Source: Tetrahymena elliotti 4EA | Taxonomy: Eukaryota > Ciliophora > Oligohymenophorea > Hymenostomatida > Tetrahymenidae | Reading direction: 5' to 3' | NCBI GenBank assembly: GCA_000231825.2 | Contig: JH720356.1 | Span: 42,250 to 106,249, forward strand | DNA length: 64,000 nt | Shown here: positions 26,295-38,361 of the stretch, one piece after another | How positions within the stretch are numbered: position 1 is the first letter of the stretch | How the letters are laid out: each line of letters begins with the position of its first letter | Notes under the pieces: model-generated | What the model saw: the letters and a program-made list of their open reading frames with translations, nothing else | What the model was told of the DNA's origin: nothing | Database searches by the model: none | Translations under genes and position numbers: made by a program

Positions 26295-27423
26295 TCATTA
26301 AATTTATTAGTTTAAATCAATAGTTGAATCATTATAATATAATCTTTGATAAAAATTTTCATTAGAAATATATAATACACCTGGACCTGATATTTGAACA
26401 ACAGTTTCATGGTAATTAGAAAAGATAGAAGATTTCTCCTTTAAAACAGCTTCGAATTTACATGTTTATGAAAAAGCAATTAAACACCTTGATTTAACTA
26501 TTATTTTTTCATCTTCTCCTAATTCTTTCTCTAAAATTGCTCCTTTTTTTAATAAACAAGTCTATAATTATCAAATTACTTATTAAAGTGTTTATTTTAC
26601 TGCTACTTTAAACAAAAAAGTATAGTCCTGGATTTTTAATTTATAGCCATTTATCTGATGATAAATTTCTATCATAAACTTTAAGTGTCTTTATACTTTT
26701 AAATTTAAAATAATTTAATTTATTTTTTAAATCCCCCTTTATTTTAAAAAATTTTTTAATTGTTTTATTCTTAATTTAATTCTAAAAATAGAAGGGGGAT
26801 TCATATTGTAAAATAATACTCAAACTCAAGGCATTTTAAATCAATATCATAAAAGCTTGACATAGCTAAAATAGATTTCTTTCTTACAACTAAATAGGTG
26901 AATAACTAGCCATTTAAAACAAGTACTTTTGCTAATAATTTAGTAAAATAACTATTAAATAAAAAATCTTCTTAAATAGGTAATAAATTGCACTTACATT
27001 TCTTGTTTTAAAGTTCTAAATGTAAAATTTTATTAGTTGGATTTGTAAATTTATGGTAAGCATTAACACCTCTCTCTTCAAATAATGTAGCTAATGAATT
27101 CCTAAGTGTTAAAAAAAATTACATTTTAATTTTAATAATGTTTTCTCTTAAAAAAATGAAAAAGATGGCTTTTTAATAAAACTCCTCTTTTTTTCAAATG
27201 AAATTTTTGCTTTTTTTTACCATAATTTTCCGAAAAATCCATTACTATTTCTTTTTTATTTGTATACTTCAACTTTTATTTCTGGACTCATTGCTATAAT
27301 AGAAGATATTAGACAGAGTATTTAGCTATTCTATCCAAGTATAATCTATAAAATCTATGTATCTTCTCCTAATATTTAATAACTAACTTAAGCACTTTGT
27401 ATTTTTTTTATAAGTGTTTCCAT
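26295..27423 (-). CDS. AIM24-family (TIGR00266-like) protein
   Basis: Five exons: 27423-27221, 27101-26998, 26925-26820, 26695-26601 and 26542-26295. Introns are 119, 72, 124 and 58 bp. Phases close to 252 codons, 251 residues, about the family's usual length. Family blocks in order: YQILGEDTQILQIIL, then IIAMSPEI followed by GFFGKLW, KFTNPTNKI, ILAMSSFYDIDL, IKNPGLYFFVQSS, ILEKELGEDEKI followed by CLIAFS, and QISGPGVLYIS. The fold is a double-stranded beta-helix. Yeast Aim24 is mitochondrial and supports cristae/MICOS organisation; bacterial homologues have no settled role. No transit peptide is evident, so location is open. It shares a 476-bp divergent upstream region with the otubain gene. 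Its third intron carries a GC-rich inverted repeat. Confidence 0.85.
26730..26801. repeat. Inverted repeat with C5/G5 arms inside an intron
   Basis: AATCCCCCTT (26730-26739) and AAGGGGGATT (26792-26801) are exact reverse complements separated by 52 nt, entirely within intron 3 (26696-26819) of the AIM24-like gene. In the transcript this would form a 10-bp stem that brings donor and acceptor together. Confidence 0.8.
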
Positions 27424-27899
27424 TTTTTGGCTGTTTTTTGCAAACTTGATTCTATTTAATAATCTGATTTAATTACACGCGTAAATTTTAATTAAAAATG
27501 TATTAAAATTTTGATTATGTATTTAAAAATTAAATATCTTTTAAATATTATGCTAAATTTTAGAGAAAATAGTCATAAATTAGAATAAATAAAATAGAAA
27601 ATAAAAATGTCAATGTTTTAGATAAGTGATTGATTTTTTTTTTAATTATTTTGAAAATTTTGAATTTAGGTAAATAACTAACTGGCTAGATAAGATATTT
27701 TGATAGATATTACTTATCTCGAGCTATTTAGAAACGCAGCTTTTATTGAATATAAATAAAGCTATAGAATTGAATTATTGAAGTTAAAAGCAGCTTAAAA
27801 AAAATAAATTAATAGTTATCATTAGATCAGAAAAGGTCCATAATATCATAAATCTTTATTAAATTCTTTAAACAAAAATTAAACTTTAAATTTACAACA
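27424..27899. promoter_or_regulatory. Divergent upstream region (AIM24-like / otubain)
   Basis: 476 bp between two divergent start codons, so both promoters must lie here or nearby. It is AT-rich and no TATA or specific element can be assigned by eye. The call rests on gene orientation only. Confidence 0.45.
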
Positions 27900-29317
27900 A
27901 TGGATTAATAGCAAAATAGCGGATAAGGATCTTCTGCAAATTAGTACGACGATATTTTTGATTAGGAGCTTTACAAGCAATAATTAGAGTTTATTAAAAA
28001 AGAAGCAGAAGGAGACTCTGCTTTGATAGGCAATCTTCAATCTTTGGAAGTTCTTGAAAAAGAGTTTGAAAATAACATGGCTTTCTTATAAAAAATATTT
28101 GTAATTATTTCATTTTGAATTGTTATCTCGATTTAAATATTTAATCAGAGTAGCTTCACGCTTACTATTTCATATTCTCAAAAAGCTGAAGTTTGCTTTA
28201 AAGAGGCAAACTATTAAAAACATAAATGGAAGCAAATAAGCCAAAATTCTCATTTATTAACTTTACTTTAGATATTAAAAGATACATACCCCCAAATTAG
28301 AAGAGTGAGAAGAGATGGAAGCTGCTTTTATCGTTCTTACTTGTTTCAGATCTTTGAACACATTGTTACCTATAAAGACACTGAGTTATAAAAGAAAATA
28401 ATAGAAATTATTAAGTAGTCTAAAGAAGACCTAAAAAAAGTTGGCTATGAAGAAATGGTTTTAGATGATTTTTATGATCCAATGATAGAAAAATTAGAAT
28501 TGTTGACAAAACCTGAATTTAGTTAAAACGAATTGTAAACTTTTAATTTTTTTTTAAAGCATAAAATTAATTTTAAAAAGTTAGCAAGAATGATATTTTT
28601 TCCATGTTGATTGATTGCTAAATAGACAATCAACATATATATATTTGAAACAAAAAATAAACAGAAATAAATCAAAACATAAGATTTTAAATTTTTTTAA
28701 AGATAAGTAAAAATTGTGCTAGCAACATAGTTAATTTTTGATATTGTTATTAAAATAGAATGTCAATATTCATAGAGAAGTATATTTCTGATTCTCTTGT
28801 TATGTATCTCAGATTTATGACATCTGGCTATTTAAAAATGAATTCAGTTCTTTTTGAAAATTACATAGATAATGGTATGACCATAGAAAAGTTCTGTGCT
28901 TGTGAAGTAGATCCTATTGACAAAGAAGCAGATTAGGTAATTAATTATTTATTAATTGTTTTAATTTTTAAAGTTGACATCTTCAAATTAAACAGAAATT
29001 AAGATACTAAAATGTACAAAATAAATATTGAAAATGAAATCTATTTTTAATTATTTTATTTTTGCCATCAGAAAAAATATTCCTGATAAAAATAAAATTC
29101 AATTAATTCATATTTGTTATTTTAAAAAATATAAAAGATCCCTATTATGGCCTTGATCAGTTATTTGAATGTACCAATCAAGATTATTTACTTAGACTCT
29201 AATATAAATAAAATCAACCCAGATGTTATCATTCTCCCTGAAGGAACTGAAGAAAGCAAAGTTTTTGTAACTCTCTTATATCGTCCTGGCCATTATGATA
29301 TTGTATATAAAAAGTGA
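27900..29317 (+). CDS. OTUB1: Otubain-type deubiquitinase (OTUB1-like, peptidase C65)
   Basis: Four exons: 27900-28100, 28272-28534, 28759-28936 and 29138-29317; introns are 171, 224 and 201 bp; 273 residues. The family signature is clear: RRDGSCFYRSY carries the catalytic Asp (about D82) and Cys nucleophile (about C85), and LLYRPGHYDIVY carries the catalytic His (about H266). MYLRFMTSGYLK and FCACEVDPIDKEAD match conserved OTUB1 blocks. Otubains remove ubiquitin, preferentially K48 chains, and OTUB1 also inhibits E2 enzymes non-catalytically. The triad is intact, so activity is expected. The first intron's acceptor was chosen because it reproduces the family spacing; an earlier AG at 28147-28148 would insert 41 residues in frame. 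It is divergent from the AIM24-like gene. Confidence 0.93.
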
Positions 29318-29967
29318 AATAAATATATTCTCTATTGATAGATGAGTAGAATAATTAATGCCAGTAAATTTTAGTTATTTAAGAATTGTAAATTAAAAAT
29401 AGATTGTTACATAATTGAGTTTTTTATCAAAAAAAGGAGGTTTATTTTTTTGTTTATAAAATTTGTGTTTGTCCTTTTTACATGCCAAAAAAAATTTTGT
29501 TCAAACAATCAATTCTTAGCAAAAAAATGTGTGAACTTAAAAAAAATTTATCTTTCAGTAAAATTAATTGTGATTGAGGAGCAAGTTTTAGCAAATTTTT
29601 TGAAGATTTATAGAAATGCTTTCTTACTTGTTAATTTATTATATTAATTTCGCGTTTATAAACAAACCAAAGACTCTCTTGCTGCTAGTCTTTTTGGTGT
29701 TTGCAAAAATTGTAGGCAATATTTATTATTGGTAGTAGGGAGATTGATAAATTATTAGATAATTAAGTAAAAATTAATCAAACATTTATAGATCGACTTG
29801 AGCAACAAACAATTAATTTAGAGATAAACAATTTTTTGTAAAAATATCTATAATTTACAAAGAAAAAAAAATAAGATAAGTTAAAAATCTCAAATTTCAA
29901 TTATATTATCCACACAATCATTAATATTTATTTTAGTTAAATAATAACTCTCAAAAATTCAAAAAAA
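29318..29967. other. Intergenic spacer
   Basis: About 650 bp between two plus-strand genes. A plus open frame at 29450-29647 is F/L/K-rich, lacks homology that I can recognise and is treated as chance. Confidence 0.5.
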
Positions 29968-31098
29968 ATGGAAATAGAAAAAACTATTATCATCAAAGCT
30001 AAAGCTCCTCGTAAATCAAAAAAGAGTACAAACTCTTAAGGAAGTAACACTACCATTACTACAAGCGATAATACTTATTATGAAGATTAAAAGTAGGTTA
30101 AATATAATTTTGTAGTTAACCTAAATCCAAGAGGCTATGATCTACCAAGCAGGGTTAGCTTCTTGCTTCCTGATGACATCATTATCAACTAATATCTTTA
30201 TGAAAAAGGATCAATCATGAATTTAGTAGATGCTAATTGCTGTCCTTTGATGTAATTCCGTCCTATCACTTAAGTCTAAAAATCAAAAGATGCTTGTATA
30301 GGCGTACTTGATAGCTCACATCCTCATTAAGAAGATGTTGAGAGTCCATGCTAAATGCTGATAAAACTATAAAGTTCATTTGCAAAAAGGACTCATGATG
30401 CCCTTAATTAATTTATTAATGTAATAAAATAAAGACAGCAGCTACTTAAAGAGATTTAAGATTATTATAAAGATTACAACCACATCTAAGCCTAAATTTA
30501 TTAAGCTCATCTTGAATCATAAAAGTTATTTGAATAAATGTTACATACTGCCTCACGTGAAGAGTACTTTTACTTTCACTATAAGAAATTCGATTTAAAC
30601 TCACTTTCACATAAACTTCTATACGTTGGTCACAATCCTAATCTTTCTGAATTATTTGGGGGAGACAATGATTAAAACCTTACTAATCTCTACATGAAAA
30701 AGAAAGGTTTCCCTACTTACTTAGATGCAAGAGGTTTCTTAGATTTTAGTCTTGCTCTTTTTGAAAAGCGTGATACTTTTGAATCAACTTTTGTGACTTT
30801 TGATGGTTTTAATGTCCCTGTAAAAGGTAAATACACTTGCTACTTGCTTAACCAAGTTGAAATTTTGCCTGGAAAATATTATGATGGAGACATAGTAGAA
30901 ATAATGAGATTTTCTATCAATCCTAATATAATTTAATACATTAAAGAAACTAGAAGAGTAAACTGTACAATAGATAATGCAATTGAAAACTTTGAATATG
31001 ATATGCATTCAGAGATATTTATTTAGCGTTTTTATCCTGATAAATTTGATGAGCTTTCGAAAAATTCTTCATCCACTTGCTCCTCCTCATCTTCATGA
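29968..31098 (+). CDS. Unrecognised soluble protein, possible PAS-like domain
   Basis: Single uninterrupted frame, 376 residues, ATG at 29968-29970, TGA at 31096. Codon use and composition are clearly coding (balanced residues, Gly/Pro/His/Cys present). There is a basic Ser-rich N-terminus, a beta-rich block (about residues 45-130), a Q-rich helical segment (about 140-200) and a second globular block (about 205-320) with HKLLYVGHNPNLSELFGG and FLDFSLALFEKRDTF that loosely resembles a PAS fold. The tail is Ser-rich (SSSTCSSSSS). No signal peptide or membrane segment. I cannot name the family; the PAS idea is weak inference. Confidence 0.85.
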
Positions 31099-32431
31099 GC
31101 TGAGATGTGTTAATTCTCTTAAACAGTCATTTTATTAATCTCCTATATAACAACAACTTACTTATATCTATTAATTTTCCTATTCATTCATAGTACATTC
31201 ATACTATCTAACTCACCCATATGACACCAATAATGTTAGGATAGTAAGAAATCGGTCTACAAGAAAAAATAAAAATTGTGATTAAAAATTAGTTTTTTGT
31301 GAAGGAGGGAATTTAGAAAGAAAGATAGAAAGAAAGAAAAAAAGGAAGAAAGGAAGAAAAAAACTTTTAGAACTATTTAGAGTAATTAAGATCTTCAGTC
31401 AAAATCTATCTTGATTGATTAGTTTTATTATTTAAATAAATGCAATTTTAGTATATTTATTGAAATAGATTAATTTCCTATCAATTAATAATCTTTCCTC
31501 CACACATCAACTAAATTCCTTAAAATCTTCAAACCAAAATTTCAAGAGTAATAAAGCATTAATTAATTGGATAAAGCATTAATAGTTCCATCCATCCATC
31601 AATCCACCCAAAAATTTATTTTTAGAAAATAAAAAGAATGGGAAAGTAATTCTAAAATTCATTTTTAATACAACAATATTTTCGTTATTTCTACTTTATA
31701 TTTACATATTTTTGTTTCACCTTAACTTAAAGATTATTTATCACTTATATTTCCCTCACAACCTTTATTTGTTACAAATGAAATGAAAAATACTAATCTT
31801 TTTTCCTTTAATTTTTCTATTAATATTCTTCTAACTTCCAAATAGAAAAAAAGAAATATTTTGGAAACAAATGACAAATTTCCTTACACTTTTTATTTTA
31901 TTCTGTCGATTTTGTATTATTTTTTGCCAAAATATAGACTATACCCTATAAATAAAAAAGGAAATAGCTTTATGTTAACATCAAAAATCTAAATTTCCTT
32001 GATAGTTTTATCAATTTATAAAAATTAATTTAAAGCCAATTAACATTCCAAACAACGTTACTCATAAATTAAGTAGAGCTGATTTATATTTGAAATGTAC
32101 CCTTCTCTCATTAATTTGAAATTAAAAAAATAAATAACTTTAAATATTAATCTAAAAAGATATAAAAATAAAAAACATTAATAGTACCACAAATAGATAT
32201 TTTATAATTTTTATAATTAACATTAAATTAGTTCAATTATATTATAAATTATATAACCCCAAATTATTATTTTTGGAGGGGGTTTTGATGTATAGAATAA
32301 TTTATTTTTTAATTACATTATTACAAAATACTTGATACTTCATACTCATTCTAGAAATAATACTATTAAAACAGATCTCAAAAAAAGAAAAAATAAGTGT
32401 AAATTATGTTTTTTTAAAAAGCACATTTATC
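31099..32431. other. AT-rich intergenic stretch with simple repeats
   Basis: About 1.3 kb between convergent genes (29968-31098 plus, Ku80 minus). It contains a purine-only run of AAAG/GAAG units (about 31314-31363), two copies of ATAAAGCATTAAT (about 31549-31584), a CCAT-type run (about 31588-31610) and a C4/G4 inverted repeat near 32256-32284. No gene is recognised. Confidence 0.55.
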
Positions 32432-35251
32432 TCACTCTAATTCATCCATAATATCATAATCTTCAATTTATTTTCTAACTTCAGGTATATTTTAAACAAC
32501 TTCTTCTTCTTGATGTAAAAACTTTTTTTTAAGAAAAATTGTTTAAAAAAATGAATAATTTAGATAACAAACAAACATCATCATATGAAAATTTGATTTT
32601 GAATAGAGTTTTGAATGTAGAAATTTAAATTTAATTAAAATATTATTTACTTATAAAGCTTCTTTTGTGGTGAAATTAGATTTTGAGCTTTCTTTATCTG
32701 TGATGAGGGTTATTCCTTATTAAATAAGCATCTTCCAAAATCCTTTTTAATCTGATTTTAATAACTTTTCCTTGAAGGTATTTAAGAAGTTATTAAATTT
32801 GGGTGCTTCAAGTTGTTCATATTCAGAAGTACAACCTTTTCTGAATGCTTTGATACATTCAAGAGCCTTATCGTAGTAAGATCCACGAATACTTGTCTCA
32901 ATTAATTATGATATTATACCCTGTACTTGGGAAATAGCATCAGCGACGAGATCTTCACGTTTGTTTGTCATCATCTTGAAGAAATCATCAACAGGAGATA
33001 CAGATGATATCTTACGGACTACATCATCTTTGTTATAATCGTCGAAAGCAAACTTCTTAGAGATAGGAATGTTTTCTAATTCTTCTTTGATATCTACAAG
33101 AATTTAAGCTTGTTGCTCTTATTCTTCTGACTCTATCTAGCCATTTTCCATCTTAATTTATACTTAAGGAGCATTGAGATTAGCAGCAGGAACTTAGTAA
33201 TTAGGATTAAAAAGTTATTACCAGAAGATTTTCTTTGAAACTTCTTCTTTGATTTCTTATTCCTAGAGTTAGAAAGCTTCTTTGACTTTCTTCAATTCTT
33301 CAGCTGCTTTAGGATAAACCTTCTTTTCAGGTGTAATATAGTCTCTAATATTAGGATCAAGTGGAGGAATTTTAGAATCAGCATCAGGAGGATTGAATAC
33401 ACGATGGAAAACAGTTTGATAAAAATATTGACGAGTGGGATTAAAAGTATATTTCATTTACAAGGCTTCTTCGCCATCTTCGAGGTTCATTAAATCCATC
33501 TTATCAATAAGAGAACCCATTAAGTCTTATTGTTCTTTTGTGCTTTCTTTAAGTGAGTTAAATTAAAAGTCACGTACACTTTCAGAAGTAGGAATTTAGC
33601 TCATGTAAAGACATTCATAGTCTTTACCAATTTAAGGAGTCAAAACACAAAGTTTTGGAGCACCATTATTACGCCATACATAACGAGCTATAGCATATTT
33701 ATTAGTCTATATCATACTGTGGCATAGAGCAGCAATTCCTTTTTTAGCAACAGAGTCATTTTTATTGGCAATTATAATATCTACACCAGCCATGAAAGAT
33801 TATCTAGGTACCTTTTTAATATCAACAAAACCAAGAATCTTTAATTCACGATTTGAAGTATAATTCATTTATGCTTCGAGAGCTTAAGTAACAGGGATCA
33901 ATTACTTACCATAATGATAAGCCTTTGTTATGTTAGATTTATCAATAGGATTTAAATTAGGATCTTCTTAGAGAGCCATTATAACATCACGTTCAATTTA
34001 TCCGCTTTCAGAATGAGGATTAAAGTCTACAGCCAAAGAATACATCTTTAAGCCTGGAAGTTTTTCTTCTGCAGTTTTTGTGAACATTTAGACAGCTATA
34101 TTAAGATTGGGAGCTAATTATAAATCACCATTAAATTTAGATCTAAGATTGACTTGACGAGTTCTAAATTATTCATATATTTTAATAGCAACATCTGAAG
34201 GGAAAAGTTGAATTTATTCTCCTAATTCACTCTTAAGAACTGAGAAGAGCTTTTGATTAAAGTTTTGTCTACTATTTTAAGAAGGGTCATCTTGCTTTAA
34301 AGCATCAATGTTACTCTCTTCAGGATTGTACTTCTTCAAAAAATCAAAACCAATTACATTAATCTTAACTGAAACCTTTTGTTAAAATAAAATTTTTTAA
34401 TGATTAATGGGCTAAATTCATATTTTTTTTATTAAGTTGTTATTCTAAACTTATGAAAAATCTAACATGAAAAATAAAAAATTATTATTTTATTCATTTT
34501 CATGATAAGAATCCTATTTCAGTTCCAAATCCTCAAGATAATTTTGAAAATAAATTTTACCTCCTTTTTAAATTTATTTGCTTAGCTTGAGAAATAAAAA
34601 GATTTTCATTCATAATTTTTAAATAAAAAAATAAAAATTAATAATTCCATAAAGGGGGAAGGCATTTCAGCTATGAAGGAATTAATACTTCCTAATCTTA
34701 GAATAGGATTCAAAATTTTATCATATCAATGAAATTGGATTGTATTTTGCATTTAATTATAAAAGTGAAAATAATTCAAATTAAGTTAATACCTTTCTAG
34801 CCTTTTCAATCAAATCCAATATTTATTTTTCTTTGAAGGTAGTTTTACCAAAACCTGCTGTCATCAATTAAATTTTCTTTTCATATTTCTTTTCTTTGAC
34901 ATAATCATGGATAACATCTATGGTTTGGTCTATGGATTCAAAGATATCTCCACCGTCGCATTCCTCAGGTTCGTAATCTTTTAAGTCATGAACATTCTTC
35001 AAAAATTCAATATCAGGCTTACCGATACCTCTAATATAGATAATCTTGCCATCACCTTAATCTTTAAGACCAAAAAGAATTAATCCAACTTCATGAGTCT
35101 TTGTATTAAACATTTTTTGTTATAATAAGAGTTTAATGCAATTAACGGCTATTTCAATTCTTTTTTGACCATTATTTCCTCTGCCACCTAAATACTCTTA
35201 CATAGAACTACCCATATCTAATAGGATAATTGTAGCTTCTTTACCAGCCAT
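32432..35251 (-). CDS. KU80: Ku80 (DNA end-binding subunit, non-homologous end joining)
   Basis: Three exons: 35251-34793, 34375-32651 and 32521-32432. Introns are 417 and 129 bp; 757 residues. Residues 1-200 are the Ku vWA-like domain (ATIILLDMGSSM, VGLILFGLKD, KKIQLMTAGFGK). About 240-540 is the DNA-encircling core (RYVWRNNGAPKLCVLTP equivalent to the conserved Ku80 block). About 590-757 matches the vertebrate Ku80 C-terminal domain: KALECIKAFRKG, KFNNFLNTFKEKL, FWKMLIQQGITLIT and an acidic end EDYDIMDELE. Ku80 pairs with Ku70, binds double-strand breaks and recruits ligation factors. In Tetrahymena, a Ku80 is known to be required to repair breaks made during programmed DNA elimination. The start is the first ATG of the conserved frame. 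Nuclear. Confidence 0.95.
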
Positions 35252-36690
35252 TTCGCTTTGCTAATTGGAATGTAATTTGAAATAATAACTTTGTTTTCTA
35301 TTTTCAAGACTATATTTTTGTTATTATCTAATTATTTATTTTATTTTTTATTATTAATCTATCAAAAATTCTTGATCCTCATATGCTTTTATATTTTTAT
35401 TCAAATCTATTTGAATTATTGTGTCATAAAAAAATATAATATCCGCGCCAAATATCTTAAATCCATCGTAATTTATTCTCAAATTTATTTCATACTATTC
35501 TATATTCAAATTATTGGATTTTGGTATGCGAATTATTAATTCCTCAATATAATTTTATAAGTTAAAAGCATCTAAAATATTGAAATTATTTGCCAACTAT
35601 TTAATTTTTTTTTTCTTCAATTTTTAAGTTGCTAAAATCAAATTATTTGCCAATATATAATTCAATAAAACAAATGAATTTTCAAACCCTTATTTTTTAT
35701 TAACTTTTAACGAATTATTTATTTATCTATCTAAAAATTCTTCATTTTATTTTTCAAAGACACATTTATGAATTTGAGAAAAAGTAAGTATAAGAATTAT
35801 CAGTAAAAAACCATCAAAGATAATATTATTTTATTCTTTAGAAATTATCAGTTGCTAATTAAATTATTATTTTAATGTTTTATCGTTCAAATTTTCTAAT
35901 TTAATTAGTAAGGATTTTTTGAAATTCTAAAGTAAAAAGTTTTTTATTTTTTAAAATACTTTTCTATTAATATATTTTATTTTTTAAAGCAATGAATAAA
36001 ATAAATTAAAAATCCACATTTTTAGAAAATATATAAAAACTGAAAAATAATATTAATGTATTTAATACTGATTTTTCGAACTATTCAAATTTGGTAAATA
36101 AAAAAAATCAATCTAAATATTTTAAAACAAGATAAGAATATCATATAAAGGAAAGTTATTTTATTTTTTTTAATAAAAAAAAGTTTTCTAAAACATAATA
36201 TGATGCTTTATGTGACATAATGATCATCCATCTTTATTTTTTTGATTGAATTTATTGATATGTTAATTATCTTGCTCTTTTTCAAATCCCTAATAATATT
36301 TGGCTATGATTTCTTTTTTTGAGTATTAATTTTTCTAAAAAGAACCACTTTGTAACAAATAAAAACTTTTATGAAATTGAATAAACATTTATTTAAAAAT
36401 ATGACAAAATTTATCATTTTTTGGACATGTTTGTTGATATGTTAATTTTAAATCAATAAAAAAATCAAAATATTTTAATAAATAATATTAGTTTAAGATA
36501 ACAATGTTATAATTTTTGAATTTATTTATGCTTAACATCCTCATTAAATAGCTAAAGAATTCCCTCATTATTATTTTTTTAAATAGTAAAAATCTTTAGA
36601 AATTATAAACAGAAACAAAACAAAATTAAGCTATTTTGAGTTATTTCATAGATTGTATTTTTTTTACTTACAATATTTAATCAAATAAAA
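35252..36690. other. AT-rich intergenic stretch
   Basis: About 1.4 kb upstream of Ku80. The plus open frame at 35291-35539 is almost entirely F/I/L/Y/K and is taken as chance. No gene or motif is supported. Confidence 0.55.
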
Positions 36691-37311
36691 ATGAGTATAA
36701 AGCTCATGAATAGAGAATTGTATTAAAAAATCGAAATTATAAGAAAGACAGTATTTATCTTTTCAGAAGCATAAGTAAGTGTTTCTATCTTTTTTCCTAA
36801 TGTTGTTGATCAGGCGTACATTTTCTAAAATATCCAAGTTCATAAAAAAATTTTTACTACAATTGGAATGAAAATTTGTAAATCTAGATTATGTTTTTAA
36901 AATTTTACATAAATTTTATAAAGTTATTTTCAGGTGTAAATTAAACAAAAAAATTTGATTGACTGATTGGTAGATTGATAAAATTGATAGTTAATGGAAT
37001 AAAATTTAGATTATTATTTTTTTAAGATTACACTTTTTTAATAGTTTTCTTTGAATTACAAGAAATGATGATTTTATTTAGCATAAATTATCAAATTCAA
37101 GTATTATATCCAAAAATAATTAAAATATTACTGAATTTACAAATAATTTTTTTCTAGAAGAGCCTCTAAAGTACTTGTGATTAATTCAAATTAAACTCTA
37201 AAAATACTTTATGTTTTCAATATTTAGTGGAGGTAATTTGTTTTGTAAAATAATAAACTAAATCACTAGTCCTATGGACTTTCAGATTGTACTAGTTAGT
37301 ATAATAAGTGA
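36691..37311 (+). CDS. Doubtful small three-exon gene
   Basis: Three open segments splice in phase 0: 36691-36774 (ending at a good GTAAGT donor), 37158-37232 (after TTTTTCTAG) and 37270-37311 (ending TGA). They would give a 66-residue protein with four cysteines in its second half. The second intron would be only 37 nt, shorter than most here. With TGA as the only stop, open frames of this size arise easily, so it may be a relic or chance. No family is recognised. Confidence 0.22.
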
Positions 37312-37375
37312 AAATATTTCAAAGTAATCATAAATTCTTGATATCTAATCACTATTTAATTGCACTTTTTAATTT

Positions 37376-38361
37376 ATGGCTAAATAGGTATCCTTACTAA
37401 TTAAAAAATTTAATTCATACATGAACATTACAGAAGAATTCTTTAGTTTTTTGCAAAGTATTTATTTAATTTTGAGTTGCCTAGTTAATAGTTTTTAATA
37501 TTATATTTTTCAGGTTGATTAATTTAGAGTATAAGCTGATTTTTTAAATAATTTGTAGATTGATTTTGTGGAAGGAGCTGATTTAGATTTTTTAATAAAA
37601 TTAAATCTTGAAAAATGATATTTATTTTCATCATATTTTTAATAAAATATATTAAGCAATACTACTTATGTTGTAAGTGAGCTTAATAAAGTTAAATTAC
37701 TGGTATAATATTTTAAATTGTATTTTATTCCTTTATAAAATTCATAAAAGGAAAAAGTATTTATTTATTACAATTATTTCTTTGATTAAAAAGAAAGAAA
37801 TAAGTGACGATAGCATCAAATTTCTTTTTATAGAAATAAGACAATTAACTTAATTTATTATTTTTTGATTTAATGGACAGCTTTTAACATGTGACAGTTA
37901 GTTAAGATGTATCTATTTTTAAATTATTAATTTTTTATGATTTTTAATGATAACTATTTAACTTTTACTTTTAAAGAAAGCTTCATCTTGAATATTATGT
38001 AATATTTTTTTAATTTCTTTTATTTACACAAAGAAGGCGCTGGCTAAGATCTTAACATGTCAAATGAAATGTAAAAATAAATCCATTAAATGTAAAAATA
38101 TAGAAAGAAACCATCAGAAGATAGAATTTGAAATAGATGTAATTACATCTCATACAGTTTTAGCTTTGATAATGGGATGGGATATTAATTTAGTGTTACA
38201 AGAAGAAATAAAAAATTTTTTTAGAAAACTCTTACTTTCTTCTATCCTTAGTACTTACTAATTATTTTTCATGCACAAGAAAGATAAGATGAGAGTAACT
38301 TTTTCACACCTATTTTTAATTAAATTAGCTCAGAAACCACAAAAGCATTAAGATAATTGTT
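37376..38361 (+). other. Open frames of unclear status (possible gene relic)
   Basis: Two plus-strand frames have less biased composition than neighbouring DNA: 37376-37618 (ends FVEGADLDFLIKLNLEK) and about 38026-38361 (includes VITSHTVLALIMGWDINLVL). At about 38031 an alternative frame also reads plausibly (KEGAGQDLNMSNEMQKQIHQ). I could not join them into one consistent set of exons. They may be fragments of a decayed gene, exons with missed junctions, or chance. Confidence 0.2.
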
